DNA from: Sphingobacterium alkalisoli
GTDB taxonomy: Bacteria > Bacteroidota > Bacteroidia > Sphingobacteriales > Sphingobacteriaceae
Assembly (NCBI RefSeq): GCF_005049105.1
Contig: NZ_SUKA01000001.1
Location: 372,001 to 436,000, forward strand
DNA: 64,000 nucleotides
Direction of reading: 5' to 3'
Shown here piece by piece: positions 1 to 12,947 of this stretch; the stretch's first letter is position 1; every line of letters starts with the position of its first letter. The translations under genes and the position numbers were made by a program. The notes beneath the pieces were generated by a model, which saw nothing but the letters and a program-made list of their open reading frames with translations, was not told where the DNA came from and ran no database searches.

Positions 1-815
1 CTATTGATGCCGCCACTCCAGTTGCAGCAAGTAGACCAGATTTGCTGGCTGAGCTTGGAATATCGGTTCCTATGACATTTGAGGAACTATTGGCGTTGGC
101 AAAAATGGGAAAAGTGGCTTTTTCACTAATCCCTATTGATGTGCTGATGAGCTTTTATATGTTTTGTTGTTCACTTGGTGAAGAACCGTGCCTGAATAGC
201 GATAAAGTGGTTAGTGAAACCGTCGGTGTGCATGCCTTAAAGCTGTTCAAATCTCTGGCCGACCATGTGGATAAGCGATTCTACAGCAAGAACCCCTTTA
301 TGGTTTATGAGGATATGGTCAATCAGGATGATATTGCGTATTGTCCGTTTGCTTATGGTTACTCCAATTACTCCCGTAGGGGTTACGGCCGTCGCCTGCT
401 GCATTTTCATGATTTGGTCACGTTAGAAGATAAAGGGGCTATGACGAGCACATTGGGTGGAGCAGGATTAGCTATTTCCGCTCGCTCCGCGCATATCGAT
501 ATCGCCGTCAAATATGCAGAATTTGTAGCCTCGCCTGTCGTACAGACAACATTGTATATGGAGAATGGAGGCCAGCCTGGACATTTGCAAGCTTGGAAGG
601 ACGAAGAAGTAAATAGACGCACCTCGAATTTTTTTCAGACGACGTTACCGGCCCTTGAACGTGCCTTTTTACGACCAAGGTATTATGGACATATGTATTT
701 TCAAGACCATGCGGGTGATATTGTGGTGAATTATCTACGTGATGGAGGCGATGAATTGGACGTATTGGAAGAATTGAATAGAATGTATAAAGAATCTCTA
801 AAAATCAATGGATAG
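1..815 (+). CDS. ABC-type solute-binding-fold protein, C-terminal part (5' truncated)
   Basis: The reading frame is open from the left edge of the window (first full codon at base 3), so the N-terminus is missing and about 271 residues remain. The fold resembles family 1 extracellular sugar-binding proteins: a helix-rich lobe, then a late stretch (E-F-V-A-S-P near residue 165 of the visible part) typical of the point where these proteins cross back between lobes. It ends inside the start of the next gene (8-base overlap), which implies translational coupling to a CoA-transferase rather than to ABC membrane subunits, none of which is visible. Whether this copy has a signal peptide cannot be seen. 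The complete paralogue at 3093 has none. Confidence 0.75.
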   Translation, partial: IDAATPVAASRPDLLAELGISVPMTFEELLALAKMGKVAFSLIPIDVLMSFYMFCCSLGEEPCLNSDKVVSETVGVHALKLFKSLADHVDKRFYSKNPFMVYEDMVNQDDIAYCPFAYGYSNYSRRGYGRRLLHFHDLVTLEDKGAMTSTLGGAGLAISARSAHIDIAVKYAEFVASPVVQTTLYMENGGQPGHLQAWKDEEVNRRTSNFFQTTLPALERAFLRPRYYGHMYFQDHAGDIVVNYLRDGGDELDVLEELNRMYKESLKING

Positions 816-1956
816 GCCGTTAGAAGGAATATTGGTACTGGAGTTTTCGCAATTTATGGCAGGCCCGACTGCTGGATTACGCCTTGCTGATTTGGGTGCG
901 CGCGTGATTAAAATCGAACGCCCGGGTTCAGGGGAGTCTGGTAGGCAGATCGCGATAAAGAATATTTTCGTGGATGATAGTAGTTTGGTTTTTCATACGA
1001 TCAATCGAAATAAGGAATCCTATGCTGCGGATTTAAAAGATCCAGTGGATATCGAGATAATCAAAAAGCTCATTAAAAAGGCAGATGTGATCACCCACAA
1101 TTTTAGACCAGGTATCATGGAGAAATTGGGGTTGGATTATGCGAGTGCAAGTCAGATCAATGACCAGATTATCTACGCTAGCGTAACAGGTTACGGCAAA
1201 GCAGGGCCGTGGGCTAGGAAGCCGGGGCAAGACCTGCTGGTTCAATCGATGTCGGGACTTACTTGGCTCTCGGGCAGCGAAAGCGATGGGCCCGTCCCTT
1301 TTGGTCTGGCTGTCATCGATATGTATTGCGCCACACATTTGACGCAGGGGATATTGGCAGCACTGCTGAAGCGCTCGCGCACCAAGAAAAGTGTATTGGT
1401 AGAGGTGAGTTTGTTGGAATCAGCATTGGATATGCAGTTTGAGGTATTGACCACCCATTTGAATGATGGGCGGAAACTGCCGCAACGTAGTAAAGTACGA
1501 GGTGGGGGGCATGCCTATTTGAGTGCTCCTTATGGATTGTATCGCACAGCCGGTGGTTACTTGGCATTGGCTATGGGAGATTTACGGGTACTGGCAACTA
1601 TTCTAGGTCTTTCGGGAGATCATTATGAACAGAAGGAAAATTGGTTTTCCGCTCGTGATGTAATCATGAAGGAAATCGGCGAAGTTGTACTCCAAAAGAC
1701 CGCAACAGAATGGGTATCTTTGCTCGAGTCTCAGGGGATTTGGTGTACCGAAGTCAATGATTACCCTCGATTTTTTAGCAGTGAGGGATTTGTTAATTCG
1801 CGTATGCTGCAAAATATAGAACTAAATGATGGTACAGCGCTAAAAACCACGAGGAGTGTCTTTTGCATAGATGGACATTACTTATTTTCGAGTAAGCCCG
1901 CGCCTCAGGTGGGACAGGATAATGAAAGGATTAAAATAGATTATTTGGAAAATTAA
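808..1956 (+). CDS. CaiB/BaiF class III CoA-transferase, copy 1
   Basis: This 382-residue protein belongs to the class III CoA-transferases, which move CoA from an acyl-CoA donor to a carboxylic acid through an aspartyl-CoA anhydride. Family hallmarks are the N-terminal [10 protein letters not shown] stretch (about 30-39), I-N-R-N-K-E at 65-70, and [15 protein letters not shown] at about 97-111. Asp171, in the G-L-A-V-I-D-M-Y stretch, is at the position expected for the catalytic aspartate. There is no signal peptide, so it is cytoplasmic. It overlaps the upstream binding-fold gene by 8 bases and lies one base before a paralogue. Two tandem copies could form a heteromer or act on two acids. 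The substrate is not readable from the sequence. Confidence 0.9.
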   Translation: MDRPLEGILVLEFSQFMAGPTAGLRLADLGARVIKIERPGSGESGRQIAIKNIFVDDSSLVFHTINRNKESYAADLKDPVDIEIIKKLIKKADVITHNFRPGIMEKLGLDYASASQINDQIIYASVTGYGKAGPWARKPGQDLLVQSMSGLTWLSGSESDGPVPFGLAVIDMYCATHLTQGILAALLKRSRTKKSVLVEVSLLESALDMQFEVLTTHLNDGRKLPQRSKVRGGGHAYLSAPYGLYRTAGGYLALAMGDLRVLATILGLSGDHYEQKENWFSARDVIMKEIGEVVLQKTATEWVSLLESQGIWCTEVNDYPRFFSSEGFVNSRMLQNIELNDGTALKTTRSVFCIDGHYLFSSKPAPQVGQDNERIKIDYLEN

Positions 1957-1957
1957 T

Positions 1958-3100
1958 ATGTTGCCATTAGCGGATTTTACAGTAGTAGACTTTAGTCAAT
2001 TTCTCTCTGGCCCCTTGGCTAGTTTGCGATTAGCTGATTTGGGCGCTCGAGTGATCAAAATAGAAAAACCGGTCACCGGAGATATCTGTAGACAGATGTA
2101 TACCTCGGATACGGAGCTTAATGGAATGTCGACGGTGTTCCACGCGATTAATCGCAATAAAGAAAGTGTCGCATTGGACATAAAAGATGAGGCGGATCGA
2201 AGGATCATCGTTAAGCTTATTGAACAGGCGGATGTGGTCATGCACAATTTTCGGCCCGGCGTGATGGAGCGCATTGGATTTGACTACGTAAAAGTACGTG
2301 AAATCAATCCGAGCGTGATCTACGGTGAAATATCGGGATATGGGGAAACTGGGCCTTGGTCAAAAAAGCCGGGACAGGATCTGTTGCTACAATCGATCAC
2401 TGGCATGACTTGGCTAAGTGGGAATACAGGCGATGGCCCCGTTCCCATGGGCTTGTCTATCGTAGATATGTTTGCTGGAGCTAATCTTAGTAGTGCAATA
2501 CTGGCTTGTTTATATAGAAGAGCTATTCAGCATGTTGGAGCACATGTAAAGGTAAGCATGTTGGACTCGGCTGTCGATATTCAGTTTGAAGCTGTTACAA
2601 CTTACTTTAGGGATGGAGGGCAATTGCCGCAACGCACAGCTGTGAGTAATGCCCATGCTTATCTTGGAGCACCTTATGGCATATATGAGACCCAAGATGG
2701 ATATATCGCATTGGCGATGGGATCGATTCCTTTCCTCGGAAAATTACTGGATTGTGAAAACTTGGAAAATTTTGTCGATGGCGAGCAGGCATTTGTACGG
2801 CGTGATGCCATCAAAGATGTGCTGGGAAAGCATTTGGTAACGCAGAAAACAGCTTATTGGCTGGAAATTTTGGAAGCAGCGGATATATGGTGTGCGGATG
2901 TGCTGGATTGGGATAGATTGTTGCAACATGATGGTTTTAAAGTGCTCGATATGATACAGCAGGTATTCATGGGTGATGGGTTTGAATATGCGACGACCCG
3001 TTGTCCTATTCGGATTGACGGACAGGTGCTGCGCTCGACCAAAGGTTCTCCTAAATTAGGGGAGCATAATCACAAAATTATAAAGGAATTGTATGGCTAA
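1958..3100 (+). CDS. CaiB/BaiF class III CoA-transferase, copy 2
   Basis: This 380-residue paralogue of the preceding gene has the same architecture: R-V-I-K-I-E-K-P near 31-38, I-N-R-N-K-E at 64-69, [15 protein letters not shown] near 96-110, and the likely catalytic Asp170 in G-L-S-I-V-D-M-F. The two copies align end to end without large gaps, which points to an old tandem duplication. One base separates it from copy 1, and its last 8 bases overlap the start of the next binding-fold gene, so the four genes should be translated as a coupled block. Expected reaction: CoA transfer to an organic acid in the cytoplasm. The acid is unknown. Confidence 0.9.
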   Translation: MLPLADFTVVDFSQFLSGPLASLRLADLGARVIKIEKPVTGDICRQMYTSDTELNGMSTVFHAINRNKESVALDIKDEADRRIIVKLIEQADVVMHNFRPGVMERIGFDYVKVREINPSVIYGEISGYGETGPWSKKPGQDLLLQSITGMTWLSGNTGDGPVPMGLSIVDMFAGANLSSAILACLYRRAIQHVGAHVKVSMLDSAVDIQFEAVTTYFRDGGQLPQRTAVSNAHAYLGAPYGIYETQDGYIALAMGSIPFLGKLLDCENLENFVDGEQAFVRRDAIKDVLGKHLVTQKTAYWLEILEAADIWCADVLDWDRLLQHDGFKVLDMIQQVFMGDGFEYATTRCPIRIDGQVLRSTKGSPKLGEHNHKIIKELYG

Positions 3101-4316
3101 ATTACGTTTCGCAGTCCGGCAGTTCGGCCCTTTTGAGCAGGCACTGCAATCGTGCTGGCAGTCTTATAAGGAAAGCCACAACATCGCAATCGATATGGAA
3201 TTTGTACCAATGAATTTGGAACAGCTTTATGATGCGTTATTGGTAAGGGATGGGCTTCACAACGGCGAATGGGATATCGTCCATATTAATACGGATTGGA
3301 TCGCAAAAGCCTATGCCGATAAAGGATTGTATGTGTTAAATGACTTTTTGGACACGCAGCCGGTCGAAGCTTACAATAATGCATGGAGTCCAAGCTTACT
3401 GAGCTTCCAAAATTTTGATGGCGAAGTGGTAGGACTACCTTTTCATGACGGACCGGAGTGTCTCGTGGTACGTGAAGATTTATTTAGCAGTGCGATCGAA
3501 CAGGAAAATTTCTTTAAGCAATATCAACGGCCGCTTGAGGTACCTCGGACTTGGTCGGATTTTTTGCAGGTCGCATCTTTTTTCACACGACCTGAACAGC
3601 ATCTGTACGGAACTATCTTTGCGGGTTACCCGGATGGACATAACGCGGTTTTTGATTTTTGTATACAGCTGTGGTCGCGAGGTGGCGAGTTGCTCGATGA
3701 ACGGGGGAAAATAGATCTCAATCAACCAATGGCGATCGCCGCATTGGATTTTTATCGTCGGCTTTTTAAACAGGAAAGCTGTTTACATCCAAATTCTGCA
3801 ATTTCTGAATCTGTAAAAGCTGGAGAAGCTTTTGCCAATGGCGAGGTGGCTATGATGGTCAACTGGTTCGGTTTTGCATCTTGGGCACAGATTGATGCGT
3901 CGTCGTCCGTAAAGGGACGTGTAAATATTGCTCCTATACCTGCAGACCTTCTTGTGCCGTCGCCTTCCTTAAATGTATACTGGCTCTATGCTATTGCACA
4001 AGGAAGTAAGTTGAAAGAGCAGGCATATGACTTTTTACGTTTTGCTGTCGGCAAGGAGCAAGATAGACTTTTGACATTGGCCGGCGGTGTGGGCTGCCGT
4101 TATTCAACTTGGTATGATGATACCATTAATGCGAATATCCCGTTTTATAATAAGCTGGGGGAATTACATGAGACTGCTCGTACTTTACCAAGATTGTCAA
4201 ATTGGCCTGATATTGCGCATATAATCGATAAAACCGTGAGTGACGCTATCGTTGCCGATGCTGCAAGTTCGGCGTTGTTGGCAGAGGCGCAGGCAAAGAT
4301 AAACAAGATACAATGA
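3093..4316 (+). CDS. Solute-binding-fold protein lacking a signal peptide
   Basis: The 407-residue product has the periplasmic-binding-protein (family 1 sugar-binding) fold: an early K-L-R-F-A-V strand, [10 protein letters not shown] near 65-74, and an [17 protein letters not shown] motif near 245-260, classical for this family. It starts directly with M-A-K-L-R-F-A-V, with no hydrophobic leader and no lipobox. The frame is closed by TAA at 3081-3083, so no longer start can restore one. AAAGGA at 3082-3087 is a plausible ribosome site. It is therefore probably cytoplasmic, unlike ordinary binding proteins. It overlaps the CoA-transferase upstream by 8 bases and the oxidoreductase downstream by 4. 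Possible roles are a cytoplasmic ligand carrier, a partner of the CoA-transferases, or an enzyme on this fold. Confidence 0.8.
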   Translation: MAKLRFAVRQFGPFEQALQSCWQSYKESHNIAIDMEFVPMNLEQLYDALLVRDGLHNGEWDIVHINTDWIAKAYADKGLYVLNDFLDTQPVEAYNNAWSPSLLSFQNFDGEVVGLPFHDGPECLVVREDLFSSAIEQENFFKQYQRPLEVPRTWSDFLQVASFFTRPEQHLYGTIFAGYPDGHNAVFDFCIQLWSRGGELLDERGKIDLNQPMAIAALDFYRRLFKQESCLHPNSAISESVKAGEAFANGEVAMMVNWFGFASWAQIDASSSVKGRVNIAPIPADLLVPSPSLNVYWLYAIAQGSKLKEQAYDFLRFAVGKEQDRLLTLAGGVGCRYSTWYDDTINANIPFYNKLGELHETARTLPRLSNWPDIAHIIDKTVSDAIVADAASSALLAEAQAKINKIQ

Positions 4317-5386
4317 TGAATATTGAATATAAGGCTAAGTTGCCGCAGACTCGATTACCTATCGTGATTATAGGGGCTGGGGGGATTGTAAAAGATGCAC
4401 ATCTGCCAGCGTACAAGAAAGCGGGTTTTGAAGTCTATGGTATTGTGAACCGTACCCGAGCGAAAGCTGAGACCCTGGCCGCGGAATTTACTATACCTCA
4501 TGTATTTGATTCTGTAGCGGATGCAGTGGCGCAAGCACCTGCCGATGCCGTGTACGATATTACTATCATGCCAAGCCAGTTTATCGAAACGTTGGAGGCT
4601 TTGCCTGATGGAGCGGCAGTGTTGATTCAAAAGCCGATGGGCGATTATTATCCTGAATCAAAAGCCATTTTGGAAGTTTGCCAACGCAAGGGCTTGGTTG
4701 CGGCAATTAACTGTCAATTACGACAAGCACCATTCGTGAACGCTGCACGATGGTTGATCGAACAGGGATATATTGGAGATGTCTATGATATGGAAGTGCG
4801 GGTGACGGTACAAACACCTTGGGAATTGTTTCCTCATGTGATGATCCATCCCCGTCTGGAAATTCTATACCATAGCGTACATTATATCGATCTGATCCGT
4901 TCCTTTTTAGGAAATCCAGCAAGTATATATGCAAAGACATTGAAACATCCGGCGAAGACGCTATCTTCCAGTAGAACAACATTGTTATTTGACTACGGAG
5001 ATACGGTACATGCGGTGGTTAATACCAATCACGATCATGACTTCGGTGCACGGCATCAAGAGAGCTATATCAAATGGGAAGGTACAAAAGGTGCTATCAA
5101 AGCAAAGATGGGGCTATTGATGAATTACCCAGACGGTGTTCCCGACGCTTTTGAATACTGTTTGAAGTCCGACGATGGAGCATCGGACTGGATGAAATAT
5201 CCAATTGATGGCTCTTGGTTTCCGGACGCTTTTATTGGCAGTATGGCTAGTTTGATGTGCTTTAAGTTGGGCGAAATAGATGTTTTACCAGCAGCGGTGG
5301 AGGATGTCATTGATACGATGGCTATCGTGGAAGCCGCTTACCAAAGTAGCACCGGAGGGGGGCAGTCTATCAAATACAATGTTTGA
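4313..5386 (+). CDS. Gfo/Idh/MocA family oxidoreductase
   Basis: This is a cytoplasmic NAD(P)-dependent sugar or cyclitol dehydrogenase-type protein of 357 residues. The Rossmann motif V-I-I-G-A-G-G-I is at 18-25, followed by a V-N-R-T strand near 45-48. The family's E-K-P signature appears as Q-K-P at 106-108; the lysine and proline are kept and the glutamate is replaced. H-S-V-H-Y-I-D-L-I-R near the middle carries the usual catalytic-site histidines. The start overlaps the stop of the upstream binding-fold gene as ATGA, so the two are coupled. Likely role: oxidation or reduction of the sugar-derived or cyclitol-like intermediate handled by the operon. Confidence 0.88.
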   Translation: MMNIEYKAKLPQTRLPIVIIGAGGIVKDAHLPAYKKAGFEVYGIVNRTRAKAETLAAEFTIPHVFDSVADAVAQAPADAVYDITIMPSQFIETLEALPDGAAVLIQKPMGDYYPESKAILEVCQRKGLVAAINCQLRQAPFVNAARWLIEQGYIGDVYDMEVRVTVQTPWELFPHVMIHPRLEILYHSVHYIDLIRSFLGNPASIYAKTLKHPAKTLSSSRTTLLFDYGDTVHAVVNTNHDHDFGARHQESYIKWEGTKGAIKAKMGLLMNYPDGVPDAFEYCLKSDDGASDWMKYPIDGSWFPDAFIGSMASLMCFKLGEIDVLPAAVEDVIDTMAIVEAAYQSSTGGGQSIKYNV

Positions 5387-5426
5387 GCTAGTCTCCTATC
5401 TGTTATCTAAATACTAATATCTAAAT

Positions 5427-5882
5427 ATGCATTTTGAATCAATATTTTACGAAGATTATACGTTGGAGGACAAGCGTGTAACATTGGGAAGAACGATCAC
5501 AGAGACCGACTTCGTGGTTCACGCGGGCCATACGGGCGATTTCTTTCCACATCATATGGATGCTGAATGGTGCAAAACGCAGCCCTTTGGTCAGCGGATT
5601 GCACATGGAACGATGATTTTTGCCATAGGTATCGGACTTACCGCATCGGCTATCAATCCTGAAGCTTTTTCTAAAGGTTACGATCGTTTGCGGTTTGTTA
5701 AGCCGGTTTTTATTGGCGATACGATACATGCTGAAGTGACCATTTCTGAGAAATCAGAGGCCAAAAATCCAGCGTACGGTACCGTGGTAGAACATGTTGA
5801 AATAATTAACCAGCATGGGCAGGTCGTATTGGTAGCTGATCATATTTTGCTGGCTAAACGCAAAGAAACAACTTCTAAATAA
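5427..5882 (+). CDS. MaoC-family (R)-hydratase/dehydratase
   Basis: This 151-residue single hot-dog-fold protein resembles (R)-specific enoyl-CoA hydratases and mesaconyl-CoA-type hydratases. The hydratase-2 signature is present as G-D-F-F-P-H-H-M-D, with Asp38 and His43 as the expected catalytic pair, followed by I-A-H-G at 58-61 in the substrate-pocket loop. Forty bases separate it from the oxidoreductase and 10 bases from the permease. Next to two CoA-transferases, it most simply hydrates or dehydrates the CoA thioester they make. The protein is cytoplasmic and has no leader. Confidence 0.88.
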   Translation: MHFESIFYEDYTLEDKRVTLGRTITETDFVVHAGHTGDFFPHHMDAEWCKTQPFGQRIAHGTMIFAIGIGLTASAINPEAFSKGYDRLRFVKPVFIGDTIHAEVTISEKSEAKNPAYGTVVEHVEIINQHGQVVLVADHILLAKRKETTSK

Positions 5883-5892
5883 CCTTCAACAT

Positions 5893-7188
5893 ATGCATAT
5901 CGATTCGAATAAAGACGTCGCCGTTACAGGTAATTCGATTAAGAATTATTTGTTTCCATTTATACTTGTTGTTAGTCTGTTTTTTTTGTGGGGTATCGCC
6001 CATAATTTAAACGGGGTTTTGATTCCGCATTTGAAAAAAGCCTGTCAGCTGGACAATAGCCAATCTGCTTTGGTAGACACCTCTGTTTTCTTTGCATATT
6101 TTGTCATGGCATTGCCCGCGGGCTTTTTGTTACGTAAGTTGGGTTATAAGGCTTCGATTATCATAGGTCTCCTTGCCTTTTCACTGGGCGCTTTCTTGTT
6201 TATTCCTGCCGCAGATCAGCGCATGTACGAGTTATTTTTATTGGCACTATTTATCATTGGATGCGGATTGGCTGTCTTGGAGACTGCTGCAAACCCGTAT
6301 GCGGCCATATTGGGACCTCCGGAATCCGCTACGCAACGTCTTAATCTAGCCGCCTCGTTCAATGGATTAGCCGCTATGGTTGCCCCCATACTAGGTACAG
6401 TTTTTATTTTGTCAGGCAGGAGCTATACCGAAGAACAGCTTGGTGCTATGGCCGAAGCGGAGCGTTTAGCTTATCTCACATCAGAAGCGGCTTCTGTCAA
6501 ATTGCCTTATTTAGCGCTAGGGGTTATTTTGCTCCTCGTAGCCGTGATTTTTATATTTGTCAAGCTTCCTGAAATTAAGGAAAGCAAAAGTGAAAACAAC
6601 GACCCTGACACGAATGAGGGATTCTTTTCGGTACTTCGTCATAAACATTTGACTTTTGCTGTGGTTGCCCAGTTTTTTTACGTCGGGGCACAGGTGTGTG
6701 TAACCAGCTTTTTTATTCGAATGGCTCAACAAGGTGCAGGCGTAGACGAAAAAACAGCAGGATACTATCTGGGGGTATATGGACTGTTGTTTATGGCCGG
6801 TCGATTTGTTGGTACATTTCTTCTGAAATACACTACTGCAAGTAAGCTACTATCTACTTATGCATTGATCTCCGTTTTACTGGCAGCAATTGCTGTATTT
6901 GGATCAGGTATGGCTGTCTTATATGCATTGGGCGGTTTAGGCTTCTTTATGTCTATTATGTTCCCTACGATTTTCTCTTTGGGCATCGCCAAGTTGGGTA
7001 ACGAAACAAAACAAGCATCATCTTGGTTAATTATGTCTATCGTTGGCGGAGCTATCTTTCCATTCCTGATGGGTGGTATCATTGATAATGCGAATGATAA
7101 TACACAGATAGGATATGTGATCCCGTTGGTGTGTTATGTGGTAATTCTATGGTATGCCGCAAGAGGTTATAAACCGTCAGTATCTTAA
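5893..7188 (+). CDS. FucP-type sugar:H+ symporter (MFS)
   Basis: This inner-membrane transporter has 431 residues and about 12 predicted hydrophobic segments. The start resembles fucose and glucose/galactose permeases: F-F-L-W-G-I-A-H-N-L-N near 31-41 and an E-T-A-A-N-P-Y motif near 130-136 in the central pore helix. A charged central loop (near 225-240) separates the two six-helix halves. It sits 10 bases after maoC and is the last gene before a 222-base gap, so it is probably the end of the metabolic half of the operon. A likely cargo is a deoxyhexose or hexose freed by the downstream exported glycosidases. The exact sugar cannot be read. Confidence 0.9.
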   Translation: MHIDSNKDVAVTGNSIKNYLFPFILVVSLFFLWGIAHNLNGVLIPHLKKACQLDNSQSALVDTSVFFAYFVMALPAGFLLRKLGYKASIIIGLLAFSLGAFLFIPAADQRMYELFLLALFIIGCGLAVLETAANPYAAILGPPESATQRLNLAASFNGLAAMVAPILGTVFILSGRSYTEEQLGAMAEAERLAYLTSEAASVKLPYLALGVILLLVAVIFIFVKLPEIKESKSENNDPDTNEGFFSVLRHKHLTFAVVAQFFYVGAQVCVTSFFIRMAQQGAGVDEKTAGYYLGVYGLLFMAGRFVGTFLLKYTTASKLLSTYALISVLLAAIAVFGSGMAVLYALGGLGFFMSIMFPTIFSLGIAKLGNETKQASSWLIMSIVGGAIFPFLMGGIIDNANDNTQIGYVIPLVCYVVILWYAARGYKPSVS

Positions 7189-7410
7189 CGTACTAAACCT
7201 GTTTCATGCTAAAATAATATAATAGCTAGAGAAGATCTTATAAAGATAAGTCGTTGATATAAAGTATGTTTGTGATTGATCGCTAATTAAGTCTATGTGC
7301 AACAATTTGCACAAGTTATTAAACCTGTAGTTTGATTATCAATAATTTGTAGATCAGTCATGATATACCTTGGGTAGTTCCATAGGACAATATAAACGAG
7401 TTATATACAT
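7189..7410. promoter_or_regulatory. Intergenic region with inverted repeat and promoter-like box
   Basis: This 222-base gap lies between the permease and the first exported glycosidase. It contains the inverted repeat GTGCAA-4 bases-TTGCAC at about 7295-7310, a candidate operator. TATGTTTG at 7265-7272 matches the Bacteroidota -7 consensus TAnnTTTG, but I see no well-spaced -33 TTG. The gap may give the glycosidase genes their own control. Inference only. Confidence 0.35.
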
Positions 7411-9570
7411 ATGAAAAGATATTTTTTCTTCTTTTGTTATTTGTTTTCTTCTGTTATGCTGTGTGCACAGGAGAGCGCTACCTGGATTTGGTATCCTGGT
7501 GATTTCGAGGTTTGGCTGAGTAACGATATGCAGAATCGTAGGACGGAAAGAGGGACATTTTTTCCTCCGTTTTGGCGAATGGATAACCATTATGTGCTAG
7601 TCGAGTTCCACAAAGAGTTTGATGTACCAACTGATGAAGAAATAGCTATTGTCGCCGAAGGAAAGTACAATGTTAAAGTAAACGGCAAAATGATACCGGG
7701 CATGCCCGCGAAGCTTAATTTAAAAAAGGGAAAACAGAAGATCACTATTAAGGTCTATAACCAAGGACATGTGCCTGCACTGTATGTATCCGGGAAAACG
7801 GTCAATACGAGCAAAGATTGGTTGGTTACGTTTGAGGACAAAGAATGGATCGATGAGACAGGAAAGGCTTCCGACCAATCAGGTACGACCTATGTCAAAG
7901 CGGGTCACTGGAATTTTGATCAACCGACACGGTTTCCTTCCAAGTTTAAATTGCCGACCCGATTGGAGCAAGCTGTATCCTCTACGAAGCACGGGAGCGG
8001 CACTTTAGTCGATTTCGGTAAGAATACGTTTGGTTTTCTAACCTTTCACCAATTAAAAGGTAACGGAAAACTGTCTGTCTACTATGGAGAGTCTAAAGAA
8101 GAGGCTTTGGGAACAGCAACCTGCGAAACTTTAGATTATATTGAGGTAGCTCGTAGTTCTTCAACCGATAGCACGCTGGATTTATCCAAAGCCTTTCGAT
8201 ACGTCTATATTGAAAAGCAAGGTGATGTTTCGTTTGATCAGGTATCTATGCAATATGAATACCTGCCGGTGGAGGATCGCGGTGCATTCAAAAGTTCGGA
8301 TGAAGAGCTCAACAACATTTGGGAGGTAGCTAAATATACGATGGAGTTGACATCGCGGGAGTTTTACATCGATGGCATCAAAAGGGATCGCTGGATCTGG
8401 AGTGGCGATGCGTATCAGTCTTATGCCATGAATTATTACTTAGGTTTTGATTCAGAAACAGTGAAGCGTACGATACTCGCGCTGCGGGGCAAGGAACCCA
8501 CCATGAGCCATATTAATACCATTATGGATTATACCTTTTATTGGTTCTTGAGCATTTATGATTACTATCAATATACAGGAGATAAGGAATTTATTGAAGC
8601 GGTATATCCCCGTATGCAAAGCCTAATGGAGTTTTGTTTGGCGCGGCGAAACAAGGATGGGTTAATGGAAGGTCTATCAGGCGATTGGGTGTTTATCGAC
8701 TGGGCAGATGGGCTGAGCAAAAAGGGTGAAGTTAGTTTCGAGCAATTGTTACTCTGCCGCAGCTTAGAAACAATGGCTTTATGTGCCAATCTGTTACAGC
8801 AACAAGATGATCAAGTTTTTTATGATAAGGAAGCTAAATTATTAAAAACAAAATTATTTGACTACTATTGGAATCCGACAAAACAAGCCTTTGTACACAG
8901 CCGGATCAACGGAAAACAGACAGAGAATGTTACCCGTTATACGAATATGTTTGCGGTATTTTTTGATTATCTATCTAACGAGCAACAACAAGCTGTCAAG
9001 ACGAATGTTTTGTTGAATGATCGGGTGCAAAAAATTATGACCCCTTATATGCGTTACTATGAATTGGAATCACTATGTGCAATGGGAGAGAAAGATTATG
9101 TAATGCAAGAGATGAAGTCTTATTGGGGAGGGATGCTGAAGCTTGGAGCAACTACATTTTGGGAAGAATTTAATCCAGCTAAATCAGGAGCGGAACATTA
9201 TACAATGTATGGTCGGGAGTTTGGAAAGAGCCTATGCCACTCTTGGGGAGCTAGTCCGATCTACCTTTTGGGTAAGTACTATTTAGGGGTGAAACCTACT
9301 TCTGCCGGGTATCAAACGTATGAAATCGATCCGTATTTGGCTTCTTTGCAGTGGATGGAAGGTAAGGTGCCTACACCTGCTGGAGAGATCGATCTGTATG
9401 TTTCTGAAAAAAAGATCAAAGTGAAATCGCCTATTGGAGTCGGTACGCTAAAGATAAAAAGTAAATCAAAACCAAAATCCAAGAATGGTACGATCGTGCA
9501 GTTGGATCAGGATACATATACCATGGAAGTACACGCGGGTGTGGCATACGAAGTGGATTATCGATTGTAA
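7411..9570 (+). CDS. GH78-type alpha-L-rhamnosidase
   Basis: This 719-residue exported enzyme has a signal peptide of about 20 residues ending in L-C-A-Q. N-terminal beta domains (to about residue 290) precede an (alpha/alpha)6 barrel. The barrel opens with R-G-A-F-K-S-S-D-E-E-L-N-N-I-W and carries the GH78 acidic motif I-D-G-I-K-R-D-R-W-I-W-S-G-D near 321-334. It continues with F-W-E-E-F-N and H-S-W-G-A-S-P-I-Y-L-L, a typical C-terminal signature. Expected activity is hydrolysis of terminal alpha-L-rhamnose in the periplasm or at the surface. Lys/Ser-rich residues near the C-terminus (K-S-K-S-K-P-K-S-K) look like a linker within the last beta domain. First of five consecutive exported carbohydrate-active genes. 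Confidence 0.88.
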   Translation: MKRYFFFFCYLFSSVMLCAQESATWIWYPGDFEVWLSNDMQNRRTERGTFFPPFWRMDNHYVLVEFHKEFDVPTDEEIAIVAEGKYNVKVNGKMIPGMPAKLNLKKGKQKITIKVYNQGHVPALYVSGKTVNTSKDWLVTFEDKEWIDETGKASDQSGTTYVKAGHWNFDQPTRFPSKFKLPTRLEQAVSSTKHGSGTLVDFGKNTFGFLTFHQLKGNGKLSVYYGESKEEALGTATCETLDYIEVARSSSTDSTLDLSKAFRYVYIEKQGDVSFDQVSMQYEYLPVEDRGAFKSSDEELNNIWEVAKYTMELTSREFYIDGIKRDRWIWSGDAYQSYAMNYYLGFDSETVKRTILALRGKEPTMSHINTIMDYTFYWFLSIYDYYQYTGDKEFIEAVYPRMQSLMEFCLARRNKDGLMEGLSGDWVFIDWADGLSKKGEVSFEQLLLCRSLETMALCANLLQQQDDQVFYDKEAKLLKTKLFDYYWNPTKQAFVHSRINGKQTENVTRYTNMFAVFFDYLSNEQQQAVKTNVLLNDRVQKIMTPYMRYYELESLCAMGEKDYVMQEMKSYWGGMLKLGATTFWEEFNPAKSGAEHYTMYGREFGKSLCHSWGASPIYLLGKYYLGVKPTSAGYQTYEIDPYLASLQWMEGKVPTPAGEIDLYVSEKKIKVKSPIGVGTLKIKSKSKPKSKNGTIVQLDQDTYTMEVHAGVAYEVDYRL

Positions 9571-9575
9571 TTTAG

Positions 9576-12875
<3,300 letters not shown>

Positions 12876-12947
12876 ATCCTTTGTAGGTCAGGATGACAGA
12901 CATGCAAAGGTATCTTGTATGCCATTAGCTAATAAAATAGAAAGCAG

